Below are positions 9,861-21,557 of a stretch of 64,000 bases of DNA, piece by piece. This DNA is from Amoebophrya sp. A120 (Eukaryota > Sar > Dinophyceae > Syndiniales > Amoebophryaceae), in assembly GCA_905178155.1 (NCBI GenBank), contig CAJINV010000002.1, positions 5,575,709-5,639,708 of the forward strand. Reading direction: 5' to 3'. The position numbers and the translations under genes are program-made. The notes under the pieces are model-generated. The model saw only the letters and a list, made by a program, of their open reading frames with translations. It was not told the origin of the DNA and ran no database searches. Position 1 is the first letter of the stretch. Each line of letters opens with the position of its first letter.

Positions 9861-12800
9861 TTATAGCGCGAATGTACTATAAAAATGGCCCCCGCTAAGC
9901 ATGATGATAACTTCGAAACTATTCTCGACATGATAGTAAGTATCACGAACGATGAAACAAACGCGGGGTGCTTGTACCACGAAAGAGGACGCGGGGCGTC
10001 GTATCCTCCGGAGGGTCTTGAACTTCTCCGACCCCGTACTAGGGAAATACTCCGGCCCTCGCCCAGACCCAGATCCAAACTCCAAGAACGCAGCGGCACT
10101 CCCTACTTTTTCCAAAAACGAAGAGGGTGGCTGCGGTGCCGCCGTCACCTTGATCTTCGAGGAAAACATTTTCTCCGCCGAAAAAGCCATGGCTTCCGGA
10201 GTCGAAGTCGCCAGGGTCTCTGACCGCTTCCCAACCCCCCACTCTTTGAACATTTTACTTCGCTGCACTGCGTCCGTCAGCGAATTTTCGCGTTTTCTCA
10301 TTACGGCCCCCGGCAGAAAGGCGGTAAAGTCCGGCAGTTCCTTGAGCAGCTGGGCAAGAGATACCGGAGTTGCCTCCTCGTCCGTGTTGTATTTTTCTAT
10401 GGGATCGTTTCAACGATTAAAATAAAAAAAATTATTTTTTTGCAATTCAAGGGGTTATATAAAATGAAAATCATCAGAAGGTGATGCGGGAACTGCCGCC
10501 GTCGCGGGCCTCCCAGGTGAACATCTCCGGCTTGTGTTTTGTTCATGGTAATGAAATAACTAGACACGTCCCAACTTAAGCTAGTTGAAATGATATGGAA
10601 GCTGGAGTCTGTCATCGCGGCAGTAGCAGTTCTAATACCAAGCGCCTTGGTATGGAGAACGTCGCCAGGGCGATCCGGGCCCTCCTCCGCGCCCCCTCCG
10701 GACGCCGGAAATACATGGGGGGGATCCACGCGCGCAGAGAAGAGCTGCTGGCCGATATCTTGGGCCCGGAGAAGGCGACGCCAACCGACACGGAGCCCAG
10801 TGAGGCCCTGCAGGAGTATCGCGAGCAGAACGGTGGAGGAGGCGACGCTGCGGATATGTTGGGCAAAAGCATCCTAAAGAGTAGCTTTTTCGTAAGGAAA
10901 AGCGTCAACTTTTGACGCGCCTCATTTTGATGCCAAAAATGAGCTTGCGGGACGTCTCCCAGAGACGTCCCCAGGGACGTCATTAACTTTGGCTATTCCC
11001 ACTTAGTCAATCCATTTCCATATCGCGGAAAATAGACGTCTTCTTGGACGTCTCTGGGCGTCTAATTAATCGCGATCCTCCAGCTCTAAAAGGAACTCAG
11101 GAACTCCCACTCTGAAACTGATGACCAAAACCACGAAAGTTGCTCCGTCCGTTGAGGTGCGAGATCTCAATACTACAACGCCACACATTTTCAGGCTTTG
11201 CCGCACCAGCTTCCTCTTGGGATGTATTCGAAAGCCATCACATTGCCCCATAAACTCCACCGGTCGAAACCAGCATAGCGTCGCTGCTACGTGACGGGGC
11301 CCCAGACGAGCCGGAGAGCGAGGGACCACGCAGACGCCCAGCTTGTGGGCCGCAAAGACGGAGCCAAGCTTCCTGCTTCCTTTGCATTCTTAAACCTTGT
11401 TCAACTACATACCATTTTAACTAGCTGAAGTTGGGACGTGTCTAGCTATTTCATTACCATAAACAAAACACAATCCGGAGACGTTCACCTCGGAGGCCCG
11501 CGACGACGGCAGTTTCCACGTCGCACTCTGATGATTTTCATTTTGTATGACCTCTTGAATAAATAAAAATTAATTTTTTTAATTTTAATCGTTGAAACGA
11601 TCCCATATTTTCGTTCAGCTTGAATAAACCCAGCTGCGTCCCGGCAAGCGTTGCCGTGAGCAGTTCGCGCAGCTCTTTGAGCGCGCGGTCCGGCTGGAAG
11701 TGGCGGCCTGTTCCGAACTGAACTGGGTTCTTGTTGCCCGCATCTGGTGGGTCTGTTCCGGCCTGCCGCCCGGCGGTGTTGAACCTGGCAAACAACCGCA
11801 GCACCAGCGGCGTTAGCACGTCCACCGACGAGACTGCGGCTTTCGTATCGATCATGTCCATGGCGAGCTGGTACATTTTCGCAGCCGCAGCGACCTGCGT
11901 CTTTTTCGGAGGTTTCTGCGTTTTCACGCCGTGTTATCCTGTGAAAAAACGAAGCCCACGACATCACCGCAGTTTTGTCGATGCAGCTGCAAAAGAGCAT
12001 GCCTACCACGTGCGTGTCTGATGCGCAGCAGCCCGCCTTCGAGAAGCGTTTTGGAGTCGTGATGTTTTGGAATAATTTGTCATGTTCTACTCAGGGCGAG
12101 GGGGTTAACTTGATGTCGAGATCTTCATGCGGCTCTTATACAACTACCGCAACAAACAACTACACTTCATGTCCAAATCTGTCATGCGGGGCGCACAAAG
12201 CTTCTGGATTTGTAGTGTAGCAGGTTTCATCCCATCTTGACTGTGGGGTGCTGCTGGGGACGTTTTCGCATAGGATACATCTTTCTGCAACTTCTCCTAT
12301 CCAAGAGAAAAAGACAGGCCGGACATATGTGTAAATGCCAAAATACATCATATGCACAAAAGCCTGCATTGCGTATCCTAAACAGCATGCTATGGGCTCG
12401 CCCATTTTTACAGATTTTTTTTCTGTACAAATCATATGACCTGCCTGTGTCGTTTTTCTCGGCGATACTTCCAGGTCTGCCACATCTACCTCTTCCTGCT
12501 TATCCCGCTCCGCGATCAGATCTCCCATAAAGTCTATCCAAGGTAGAGGAGATTGCACCACTTGGATCTACACTTAAGTACGCACCAGAACTTCTTCGCC
12601 CAAAAAACAACAGGCGGCTGCGAAAGCAACAAGGATTTTTGCAATATAACAAATGCAAGACATGAAAAGGGCCATTCCCACCCGTGATCTTTCATGTTTC
12701 CCATAGGTGGAAGGAGCACGCTGCATTACACATAGTTAGCGGATATTGTCACTAACCTGTGTCAGGATTGACGTAAAAGCCACATTTGGTCACGCGGATG

Positions 12801-15800
12801 ACAATACACAATCACGTTTAAACATCTTCAGAAGTGAAGAAACCCGTTTTATTTATCTCCTCCCCTCGGATAAAGTCCGCCATCAGCGAGGCAGCCTTGG
12901 CCTTAGTGCTCATCGACATCATGCCCGCACTCTTCTTCTGTGTGGGCAGCAGGGCAAAGGTGTCCTGGATGGGGAACAGCGCCACTCGGACGCCATCGGG
13001 CGCTGGCACCTGCGCTCCCGCGGAGGTGGTTCCGGAATTGGGATCCATGCCCATTAGGGCGAACTGCACAAAAGCCGCGAACTATCAAATGTAAAAATGT
13101 CTGGGTCTGGAAGAATGTAACTTGTCATGCTAAATCTGAAGCATGCAAAAATCTGTGTTGCATGATTACAAAAAGTCGTCCAGTTTTGACGAAGGCGGGA
13201 GGGAGCTTCTCATGCAGGATAGGCATGAGAGAGATCGCACAGAATCTGTCATGCTAGGTCCTGCATTCCAGACCTCATGGGTCATGGAAACGCTGCATGA
13301 CAAATCGCGCACTCTTCCAGACCCCGACATTTTTACACTTGATACGAACAACTCATCGATGAGCTTCTTGATTTTTTTTCCGGTTTTCGCTTTTTCTTCT
13401 GGCTTGTCCGTCTCCAGCTTTTCCGTGAACCAGTTTTCCAGAAAATCGCCAATAGCGATCTTTGCCCGTGCCAAATCTCGGAGAAACTGGGTGTCCTCCA
13501 CCAGTTCAAATTTCGGCACGCGGCTCGCTTGTGCGGTTATGACCTGCTCAGTTGTTACGATCTCGATCATCTCAAAGAAACGTTACAATAGAGTCTATAT
13601 TTTGTCTCGCATAGAGAGCATGTAGAGCCTTGCGCTTTGGCCTTCGCCTTTCGCATCTGCAATACAGATTTCGCCAGATTCTGCTCATGGGGCTTGGAGT
13701 TCCGGAGCTTGCCATGCGCAATCCTGCGAGTGTACGCTGGATAATGCCATTTTTCGCATCACAGATTTCTATTTCTCTACATGTAGTTACGTTTGAAATT
13801 GTCACAAATGAGCACGTTATAGCAGTGTCCGCCGGAATTTTGTCAACCATGGCATTGATCGTCGCCGGGCTCCAACGCAGCTGGTACAATTTCGGCAGAA
13901 GGGAGCCCCGAGCCGTGTCGCCGGTCTGCTTGCGAACAAACACCCTTGGCCCTCCTCGCTCGGCATCCTGCAAAACCCGTATCTGGCTCGCGAGCAACTT
14001 CGTGCTCGCCTATCCTGACGAAAAACGCCCCCATTCCAGCGAGATGCATGATGCTGCAGCTGGGAACTTTGCTACACAAACCAATTAAGTTTCATTTTCT
14101 CGTGTGCACGACAAGTTTGGGCCTGCAGTAGAGTCGTGCTTAGCTAGCGCAGCTGCATGATAAAGAGGCCGTCTCAGGCTGATTCTATTTCTAGCATGAC
14201 AAGGTCGCAGACAGCATTTGGAAAACACTCGCTATGGGAGAACTAGTACCCATGAGCAACTTTTAAGGAGGGGGTGGGGGCTTGCAGATTTGCATGCCAA
14301 CAAGTCTGGAATGAGGACGTTTTTCCTCACGATAGCACCTGCAATACATTCTTGGTTCTCACGGTGGATGACCAAGTGGGACTAAAGTCGTTCGCAACCT
14401 TCCGCGTCGGATCCTTCCGCGCATCTTTGGCAGACTGCGGTCCCAGGCTTTCCACCACCTCGGTCATCTCCGTGAGGGGCACCAACTCGATACTGTGGTC
14501 GGCGTAGTATCCTGAGTAAAAACGTCCCCACACCAGTGTTGTCATGCAGATTTGCCATGACAGGAACATTTGTGATGCGCAACCCCATGACAGGCAGTTC
14601 CAATCGTGTTTGGGAACTTGTAATGCTGTAAACAGGATCAGCAGATCGATTTGTGATGCGGCTTTCCTTGCTAACTTGCACTACCTTACGGACTGAAACT
14701 TGTCATGCGTGACTCCCAAAACTCGCTCCTAGGTTTATTGTGTTGCAAAATCCCCATCTTGACTCTGGTGTGGGGACGTTTTTAATCAGGATACGTAGGT
14801 TGATGGATTTTCGGATCCCGCCTGCTGTCCCTGCTCGAGATGGTGTGCCGCCGTCACCACCCGCGTGGGCTTGTTGCCCATCCCAAACAGGCTACTGAGC
14901 CCCCCTCCACCCCCAGCTGCACTACTACCCGTCGACACTGCTTTTTTCTTCGTCGCGCGCACCGCACGCACCGCGAAAATGGTTCCCGGATGAAAGACCA
15001 CCCGTTTTCCTTCCTGGTTGTATTACAATGAAAAATGCCCCCACCCCCGAACTTGGGAGAATTTGTATTGCAAACCTTTCCAAATGAAACACTCACCCTC
15101 TTGCATCTATCAGCATCACAGGTTTCCAATCGTGAACAGCAAGAATTTATTGTATTGCAAAAGACCCCAGCAAGAGCGGCGCTTGTCATGCAAGCGATGC
15201 GATACACGCCTAGACCCTGCATCAGAAAGATTCATACTCCTTTCATGCATGACAAAAAGTCTTCATTTGGAAACTTCGCATCACAAATTTTTACAATTTA
15301 AGGGGTGGGGGGCATTTTTCACTGTAATAGGTTGGTCACCGTATTTTTCTCCGTTCCCTCCACGGCGGTCAACAGAGTGACCAGCTGCTTCACCTTGGGC
15401 ACGGGGAGCAGTATCCTGAGAAAAAAGTGTTTCACTGTAAGGATTTTGCAGGTTTTGCATCACAAGTCTGTTCTACATGACAACGAAAACTTGCCATGCC
15501 AGGTTCCTAAGGGAAAACGCAGGTAAAAAGCCACTGTCTTGCATCATGTGTAGCAAGACAATTACTTGTGAGATACATTTTCTGCATTACAACTTTACAG
15601 GGAAACACTTTTTTCTCACGATAAACAGGAACCGCACCGGAATCTCAAACTGGGTGAAGGTGTAACCCCCGATCTCCACGGCGTAGGGGAGGAGGACGAT
15701 CCCGCTGGTTTGCCGTTGGTGCTGCAAAAAGCTCTTGGAGTACGACTTGCCGCTATTATTGTTCTGCCGGTACGGTGGCGCCGTCACCACCGCCGGCGCT

Positions 15801-18800
15801 TGCAGGATGCGGCCCACCTGCCCCTGCAGAATCGCCGCGAGCTGCTCCTTCTGCTCCATCGTCAGCTTGTTGCCAATGTTCAGGTCGTTCGGCAGCACGG
15901 GGTGCAGGTGCCGCCCGTCAATGCCGGCTGGTGGAAACACGATCTGCACCGCCACGCCCTCCGTTCCGATTGTCGGGGGAATGTGCGCGTCGGAAAGCCA
16001 GCGATTCGCGTGCTGGGCAATGATGGCGCCCAGCCCGTAGTTCTCCGCCAGGTCAGGTCGGAGCACCTTCATCGCCAGGGGTTTTATCTTCTCGTCTATC
16101 AAACGGAAAAATCCCCCCTCCCCATATCGAAATGGAAATCTGTGATGCAGGATTTGAGGTACCAAATGGACTTGTCATGCTAGAAGGCCAAGAGCCGCAG
16201 TCGTGGTCCCTTTTGCAGGCAATTTGTCATGCTGTTTCCCACTCTCAGCTGCCTCCTATCATGCTGAAGATGCAAGGCTCCCCCACGCCACCCAGCACTA
16301 CAGTCCGCATCTTTTCCCGTGTAGCATGACAAAGCTGATTTGTGACAACAAATCTGCATCACAGATTTCCGTTTTGATATGGGAGGGGGGGATTTTTCCT
16401 TTTGATATCGTCGTAGATTTTCTGCAGTTCCCGCGGGATCTGGAAGTTCTCCGGGTTCGGGCCCTGCTTTTCGCCGATCTTCTGCCCGATCGTGATCAGT
16501 GTGGACACGGCCCCGGACCCGCCCGGCTGCACCAGAGAGGCCAATTTGCTCACTTTCTGTTGCGCTTCCTTGGCGGGGTCCGCTGTGCCGCTGCTCGTGG
16601 TGCTGGTGTCCCCCGCTTGTTTCCTCTTCGTTGTCGCTGCCGAAGCTTCTTTCTTCGTCGTTCCCGCAGCTCGTCCGTGTTCGAGTACTGACGAGGAGGT
16701 AGCAGCACTATCGTCATCTTCCCCCTCCTCCCCCTCCTCCAGTTCCTCGAGAAAGGGATTCTCGACTTCCTCCAGCGGAGAAACTACTTCATCTTGTTGC
16801 AAGAACATACTGCTTGAAGATGTAGTTGAGCTGCCCTCTTCTAGTACTGCGTCGTTCTTGTTCATCGTTACCGCCCTTTCTTCCTCGTCGTCCTCGTCTA
16901 GCGCCTCCAATTCCGCGTCCTGTTGCAACTCTCGGTCCTCTTCCAGTCGTCGCAGATACCGACCAAACTCCACCAGGGAGTCGGCATGTGCATCGCAAAT
17001 ATGTCTGGGTCTGCAAACTTGTGATGCAGGAAAGGGAATAGTAAGTGCACTGCAATGCACTGCCCAGCATGACAAATTTTCCCGTGGTTCTGAGTTGCGT
17101 CCTCCGCATGAGATGAAACTGCGTTTCTACATGACAGACAAGAGAAGCTCTTCGCGCTCACGCAATACAGAGTTTAGAGTCATGCCCCCGAACTAGCATG
17201 ACCAACCTTGTTGCACTCATCCAGTTCCAGCCCCAGATATATTTGCATTTCATACGGCCCGCTGCCTCGCATCTTGATCGTAGTCTATTTGTTGCCCGTC
17301 AACCTCATCGTCATCTTCGTCCTCCACAGTGTAATCCCCGTCATCTTCCCCGAAAATAGAGGACTTTGCGGCGTCTTGCCTCCTGTCCCTCCGGTCTCGG
17401 AAAGCGGTCACAGGGTTTTTTTGCGCGAAAAACGAACTCGCACCTGCTGTAGTACCTCCACCGGACGCGTCCTGCTCCTCGCCGGGGTCCTCGACTTCTT
17501 GAGCCTCGTCACTGTGACTACGTTTTTGCTCCTGCTCCCACCCCGACAAGAGGTTCCCACCTCCGTCAATCTCCTCTTGTTTCTGCTGCACAAAAGACCT
17601 TGTTGGTCCTTCGTCCGACGAAAGCAAAGCTTCATGATCCCCGGGTCCGGCTTCTGCCACGACATTGCCGTCTTCCTCGTCCACGTTTTCTGGTCTTTTC
17701 CCCGAAAAGAACGTTTCTTTCCGCTCGTCTATGGCCCGAAACAGGTCTTCCGTGTCGTCTGGCATCAATTCGTCCAAAGGCCGCTCCGGCAGCTGTGCCA
17801 GCGCAAAGTCGGCGGGTACTGCAAAGGAGAGAAGATCAAAATCTCTACTTTGATGATGCTCCTGCTCGTCCTGCAGGTGATCTTCAAGATTTCTTCTGTT
17901 GTGCAACTCGCGTTCCCTTTTTTGCAGCATGCTCTGGTGGACGCTCTTCATTCCATCAACCGCAGTAGTGTCTTGTTCATCATATGATGCGGTTGACGGA
18001 GTGGTCACCTTCCCGCCCCCGCGCAGGTTATTTCTTCGGTTAGGGGAGAAAAATCCGGTAGTAGCATCAAAATCTTGACCCGTCCAGAACACGCGAACAA
18101 AAAAGGTTGTTTTTTGGAGCTTTAAACTTTTTCTTTTTTTAGGCAGTCGGAGGCTTCGCGCAGCCACTCCGAATCGCCCGGGCCCGCCTGAGCAGCCGTG
18201 GTTTGTGGCTGCTTCGGCTGTCGGGTCTTCTTGTTGTCTTGCTCCACATGTGCCGGCCGTGCAAGGCGAGGGAGCCCCGGCTGTGAGCGCGCAGCCCTTA
18301 GCAAGGCTTCAGGATTTCTGCTCCTCGCCACTGCCGATGGCGCTTGCGGGTTATCGAGGCGAGAGTGTTCGAAAGAACAAGAAAGCGCCCGCAGTTTTCG
18401 TCCTGCCCGGCCCCGAAGGGGGTTGCTAGGGGGGTCGGTTTTGGGGGTACTTAAAATCGCCCGATTCTATAGGGGAGAAGGGGGTCGCTTTTGGGGGTCG
18501 TTTTTGGGGATGGCTTCTGGGGCTCTTGTTGTTGGCACGTGCGGCCTCGTAGGTCTGATTCTTCCTGTCAGACCAATCGGGCCACAACAGGACTGGACTT
18601 GATGCGCCCGCCGGGCTGCGTCGGTCCTGGGACCGGGCCGATTGCCGGACCGCCTTCGGCACCTGGAAAACACGGGGGGGCGAGCACCCGGCGGCGCCGC
18701 TTGCTCCTGCCCGATGGCTTCCGGCTGAAGTTCCTATTTATGTGAAACGCAACAGCCGCAAGGTAAATTTGCAGGCGCTGCGGGGCCCGCAAGAGGTCTG

Positions 18801-20787
18801 ACAAATAAGGCGAGACCCTCAAAAAACAACCTTTTTTTTTTCGCGTGTTCTGGACGGGTCAAGATTTTGATGCTACTACCGGATTTTTCTCCCCTAATTC
18901 GGTTTTGCTCTACTTCTACTTCTTTCCTCGCAATAAATTCAAAGCCCGTCTCCTCCTGTCCTCCTGCCCGCCCCTGATCCTGCTCGAACCGAATCTGTTC
19001 GGCGGCCAGGTTAATCTGCTGCTCCAGGTCCCCGTATCAACTGTAAAAATGTCTGGGTCTGGAAGAGTCCAAACTTGTGATGCGCATTGTAGAACACAGA
19101 AAAATCTCTCATGCATAGGTAGCAAAAGCTGCCTACTTTCTGTCACCAAAATGGGGTGCTTGTCATGCGGATTCGGCATTGCGGAAGCTTTTCGAAACCT
19201 GTGATGATAGAGCTTCCATGCCAGCCCTTGTGTGTCATGCAAAAACAGCATAACTCTTCCAGACCCAGACATTTTTACATTTGATACCCCGTAGTCGTTG
19301 TCGATTTCGTCTTGTTCGAGAAAACTTGGCCGTGCACTGGAGCTGGACCCGCCGAAGGTTTCGCTGCCGCCGATCTTTTGAGAGGAAGATCTCTCTCGTG
19401 CACCACTTAATATTTTCTCACGAGTACTTGCAGGAGCACTACTTGTTGCACTACTCTCCGGCGGAGGTCGTGGTCCTCCAGTTCCTCTAGTTTCATCGCG
19501 TTCGCTAAACGAAGACGAAGAACTACTCGATGAAAAATCCGTTCCTTCCCATTCCTCGTCCTCTACGACTTCTGCGGTTGAGGATGACGATGCAGATGCT
19601 GCTGCTGGTGGCGCAGTTCTACCAACATGCTTCGCGGCGCCGCGCAATCGCGGGTTGGCAGCAGGACCTGCGGCAGGAGGAGCTGCGAATAAATTCTCAT
19701 TGTTCATCTCCCCAGGTTCATCTTCGTCTTGATCGCGGCCCAGAGGCACGGGAACTACATCACCGTTTTGAATGCTATCCGCGTTCGTTTTTTTATCTCC
19801 GGCGTTCGTCGAAACGTGAGCCGGCTCCGCAAATGCCGCCCCGACAACGGACGAAATGATCTTCGTTTTCTCCCGCCGCCCGCACTTGTCCGCTAAAAAC
19901 AAGCAGCATCTCGCGACCCGCCGCGACGCCGATGTGCTCCGCGACGCCTGCCGCCGGTTCCGGGATCTGCTGGTGGCCGCACTACATCCGGGTGTTCTAG
20001 CATCTACTTCGTCTGTTGTACTGGTGGTTGTACTTGCCGTGTGTGGTGCACCCGACCTTGAGGATAAAGAAAAAAATGACGACCTGCCTGCCGATGATCT
20101 GGCATGTCCTAAACAGGGCCGCCCTCGGGAAGAAGCAGACAGTCGCTTTCTCATACAACTGCGCGCCCTACCCCGACAACCGTCCCCGCTGCCCGTGCGG
20201 TGTTCATCATCCTGATCCGAATTATTCGCGTCTCCGGCCGGGTATGTTTTTGTTTTTCTTCCCCTTTCATCGTCCTTGTCCTTCCCTGCCCCAAGGGTGC
20301 CGACCGTCGGAGGCCTCGTGGCAATCCTTCCATGAGGCCCTCGGCGCTGTCGTACGACTCGCGTCTGTTTTTCATTTTTTCGAGTGGCTGCTGTGCCTTT
20401 GGGGAAACGATGCAGCACTCTACTACAGAGACAAATACATAGGTTGACTTCGAAAAACAAAAACAAAAGCAACGCAATAATAAAAACGAAAAAACCAAAT
20501 CCATGTAAAAGATCACTCGAAATAATTCCACCAAATAGAGGTACCTGGGCTGACAGTTCCTTGTCTAGTACTTTGCTGCGCTCCATAGAATCCAGCCTCA
20601 GCTCCGGTTCTGGAGCACGACCTCCTCGTCCTGGAGCAGACTTCACTACCATAATGTCACACGCATCGGAAAAGATCCAATTCGGATCCTGCGCATGGTC
20701 CCCCGGGACCCGAAAAATTGTCTTCTTGGGGGCCTTCGCGGCTGCACGGCTACAAACCCGCTGCTCTGGTGCACAGCCCGCAGGCAC
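9861..20787 (-). CDS. Large unrecognised gene with at least 13 inserted intron elements
   Basis: Exon 1 starts at an ATG at 20787 and ends near 20536 at a CAG|GTACCT donor; a conventional intron follows. Downstream, joining exons across the listed elements keeps one frame. The order is an acidic Ser/Glu-rich disordered region (about 19.3-19.9 kb), then DLEQQINLAAEQIRFEQ, VEVEQN joined to RRNNLRGGGKVTTP, ADSLVEFGRYLRRLEED, KIYDEKIKPLAMKVLRPD, a region with PPTIGTEGVAVQIVFPPAG, a Lys/Ala-rich part, FLRDLARAKIAIGDFLENW, KMYQLAMDMIDTK, and LFKLNEKYNTDEEATPVSL to the stop at 9861. The middle looks globular and the ends disordered. No family is recognised. An intron at about 12535-12830 and the structure near 20.1-20.5 kb are unresolved. 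The hydrophobic run encoded at about 20.45-20.5 kb lies in the first intron, so it is not evidence of a membrane helix. Confidence 0.6.
10595..10915 (+). CDS. Internal open frame of element N, unknown
   Basis: A 106-codon frame between the long TIRs, with NVARAIRALLRAPSGRR and EELLADILGPE segments suggesting helices and a C-terminal KSSFFVRKSVNF. It could be a remnant of the element's own gene, captured host sequence or chance. No catalytic motif is visible and I assign no function. Confidence 0.25.
   Translation: MEAGVCHRGSSSSNTKRLGMENVARAIRALLRAPSGRRKYMGGIHARREELLADILGPEKATPTDTEPSEALQEYREQNGGGGDAADMLGKSILKSSFFVRKSVNF
10949..10971. repeat. Short perfect hairpin inside element N
   Basis: GGGACGTCTC, a 3-base loop and its exact complement. 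More GACGTC words follow up to about 11065. The role is unknown. Confidence 0.6.
11935..12277. mobile_element. Introner element, family B (diverged)
   Basis: The left end is TATCCTGTGAAAAAACG and the right end GGGGACGTTTTCGCATAGGATA with small differences from the family. The putative TSDs (CGTGT/CATCT) do not match, so the site has mutated. The interior has TTGTCATG words. The join GVKTQKPPKKTQV fits a GT-less boundary. Confidence 0.75.
12278..12296 (-). other. 19-nt microexon between two introner elements
   Basis: Between elements B and G only this segment remains. Read on the minus strand it gives EKLQKD and links DLE to GVKTQK in one frame. The upstream join uses a GT...AG pair formed at the G-element border. 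Confidence 0.6.
12298..12466. mobile_element. Introner element, family G
   Basis: Ends TATCCAAGAGAAAAAGAC and CGTTTTTCTCGGCGATA. TSDs approximate (GGAAG/GGAGA on the minus strand). The G bases at the TSD edges create a canonical GTATC...ATAG intron here. Interior 'catatgtgtaaatgcc' words resemble the other G copies. Confidence 0.8.
12535..12830 (-). other. Intron of unresolved type
   Basis: Separates the exon reading GDLIAERDKQEEVDVADLE from the upstream exon ending NKTGFFTSED. The left edge (TATCCAAGG) looks like an element tip, but no matching right end was found. Confidence 0.45.
13083..13344. mobile_element. Introner element, family A
   Basis: TIRs intact, TSD CGAAC exact. The interior is close to that of 24814-25075 in the same orientation, which points to recent copying. 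The TSD starts and ends in G on the coding strand (GTTCG), so a canonical GT...AG boundary is possible. Confidence 0.95.
13553..13821. mobile_element. Introner element, family K-like (degenerate)
   Basis: Imperfect TIRs (about 65% identical by eye) around GTAACGTT-type sequence. TSD ACTGC/ACTGA on the coding strand. Removal joins DKIPADT to EQVITAQASRVPKFEL in frame. Confidence 0.65.
14011..14334. mobile_element. Introner element, family B (variant)
   Basis: Ends TATCCTGACGAAAAACG and CGTTTTTCCTCACGATA. On the minus strand a GTGCTATC...GATAG boundary gives VLQ|ASTKLLASQ in frame, so canonical splicing is possible. Confidence 0.8.
14508..14793. mobile_element. Introner element, family B
   Basis: TIRs intact, TSD CGTAG exact. 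The interior is nearly the same as the element at 46392-46670 but in the opposite orientation; both host genes are on the minus strand. Confidence 0.95.
15021..15329. mobile_element. Introner element, family D
   Basis: TIRs start TATTACAATGAAAAATGCC, TSD GGTTG exact on both sides. The interior is similar to 40919 (inverted) and 53437. Confidence 0.95.
15412..15623. mobile_element. Introner element, family E
   Basis: Ends TATCCTGAGAAAAAAGTGT and ACACTTTTTTCTCACGATA. TSD AGCAG/AACAG, one mismatch. It splits FLF from the following LLPVPKVKQLVTLL segment. Confidence 0.88.
16097..16407. mobile_element. Introner element, family C
   Basis: Family C TIRs (CCCCTCCCCATAT inner part), TSD TCGTC exact. 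Removal joins QKIYD to EKIKPLAMKVLRPD in frame. Confidence 0.95.
16987..17254. mobile_element. Introner element, family A (variant)
   Basis: Ends CAAATATGTCTGGGTCTG and CAGCCCCAGATATATTTG. TSD CGGCA/CGGCC. Removal joins DARQRA to DSLVEFGRYLRRLEED. Confidence 0.88.
18040..18897. mobile_element. Element O: 858-bp long-TIR element acting as an intron
   Basis: TIRs of about 78 bp, almost perfect, begin TTAGGGGAGAAAAATCCGG. TSD TTCGG exact. Removal of element plus TSD joins KEVEVEQN to RRNNLRGGGKVTTP in the minus-strand gene. The tips differ from the TAT...ATA introners but the TSD length is the same. The GC-rich interior has no recognisable transposase. Confidence 0.92.
19035..19286. mobile_element. 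Introner element, family A
   Basis: TIRs intact, TSD CCCCG exact. Removal joins EIDNDYG to DLEQQINLAAEQ in frame. Confidence 0.95.
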
Positions 20788-21557
20788 AGACGCCCCGCGG
20801 AATATATGACGCGTGTAAGCAGTTACACAGCCGCTGCTCCTGGTAACGCGACATAATGTTGCAGAATACTGCTATGTATACCTGATTATGGCGAGCACAA
20901 ACAAAACGTGACGTTCAACGAACAACAAGTAACGCCGCAAATAAAGCAGGTGGGAGAAGAAGAACGCAAGGACCACACCTCTCGTGGTTCCACAGCGCTG
21001 CAACAGTCCGCTCGCATGGCAAACACCTCTCAAATAAAGCCCGCTTTGGTATCATCTCGTGTGCCGTCATCTGCTCCTCTCTGAGGGGAACCAATATGAA
21101 GAGATCGTATTTTTCGCTCCACATCTACTCGGATAGCGAAAATTTATGATCTCCCCAAACAAACTGCCTGTACTTGTCCTGCGTGAGGTAGCGACAGTAC
21201 AGCGACGTCTTTGCCTGATCATGTTGCGGCCGGCGCCCCGAAATCATCGAGACAAAATATAACAGCTGCTACAACTACGGTGGCACGACTGCACTGCGCA
21301 CAGTACAAAGCTACCAGACCCGTCGATTTTTTTCACATGCGAGGACGTGAAGATGTTTTTATGTTCTCAATCATCAACTGGGCCCTGGTACTTGATCGCT
21401 CGACCATCGTACCGCACTTTACTACTTTGACATGTCGTTGGATGTGAAATATCCTGATGGTATCTTTTCTTTTTCAATCAAATTCTTATATTCGCCGATT
21501 TGGTATATATAATGGTATTCGTATGATCGTCGTTCATGGCGTCCCTGCTGCAGCTTC
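20788..21557. promoter_or_regulatory. Intergenic spacer, 5' of one gene and 3' of SF3A1
   Basis: About 770 bp between two minus-strand genes. It should hold the promoter of the gene starting at 20787 and the 3' end region of SF3A1. No TATA box, terminator or element was recognised with confidence. Confidence 0.4.

Larger units (their letters stand above)
10398..11607. mobile_element. Element N: 1.21-kb transposon-like element acting as an intron
   Basis: Imperfect TIRs of roughly 200 bp begin TATGGGATCGTTTCAACG and end with its complement. The TSD TTTTC is exact on both sides. Removal joins FKLNE to KYNTDEEATPVS in the minus-strand gene. It contains a 106-codon plus-strand frame (10595-10915) with no recognisable transposase motif, and a hairpin at 10949-10971. 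It shares the TAT...ATA tips and 5-bp TSD of the small introners. Confidence 0.9.

Noticed and set aside
16492-17196. Long plus-strand frame rich in Ser/Leu opposite the coding exon
   Set aside because: It is the antisense of an acidic Glu/Asp/Ser-rich exon; the minus-strand reading joins neighbouring exons in frame.
17250-18167. Open frame with a basic N-terminus (MAARSLRLPKKRKS) at its upstream end
   Set aside because: The first part is translated from the inverted repeat of element O; the real exon begins at its edge and continues from the upstream exon.
18040-18897. Autonomous transposon with a transposase
   Set aside because: The 134-codon plus frame inside has no recognisable catalytic motif; the same holds for elements N and P.
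20440-20535. Hydrophobic stretch that looks like a membrane helix in the 20.8-kb gene
   Set aside because: It lies after a good CAG|GTACCT donor, so it is in the first intron.
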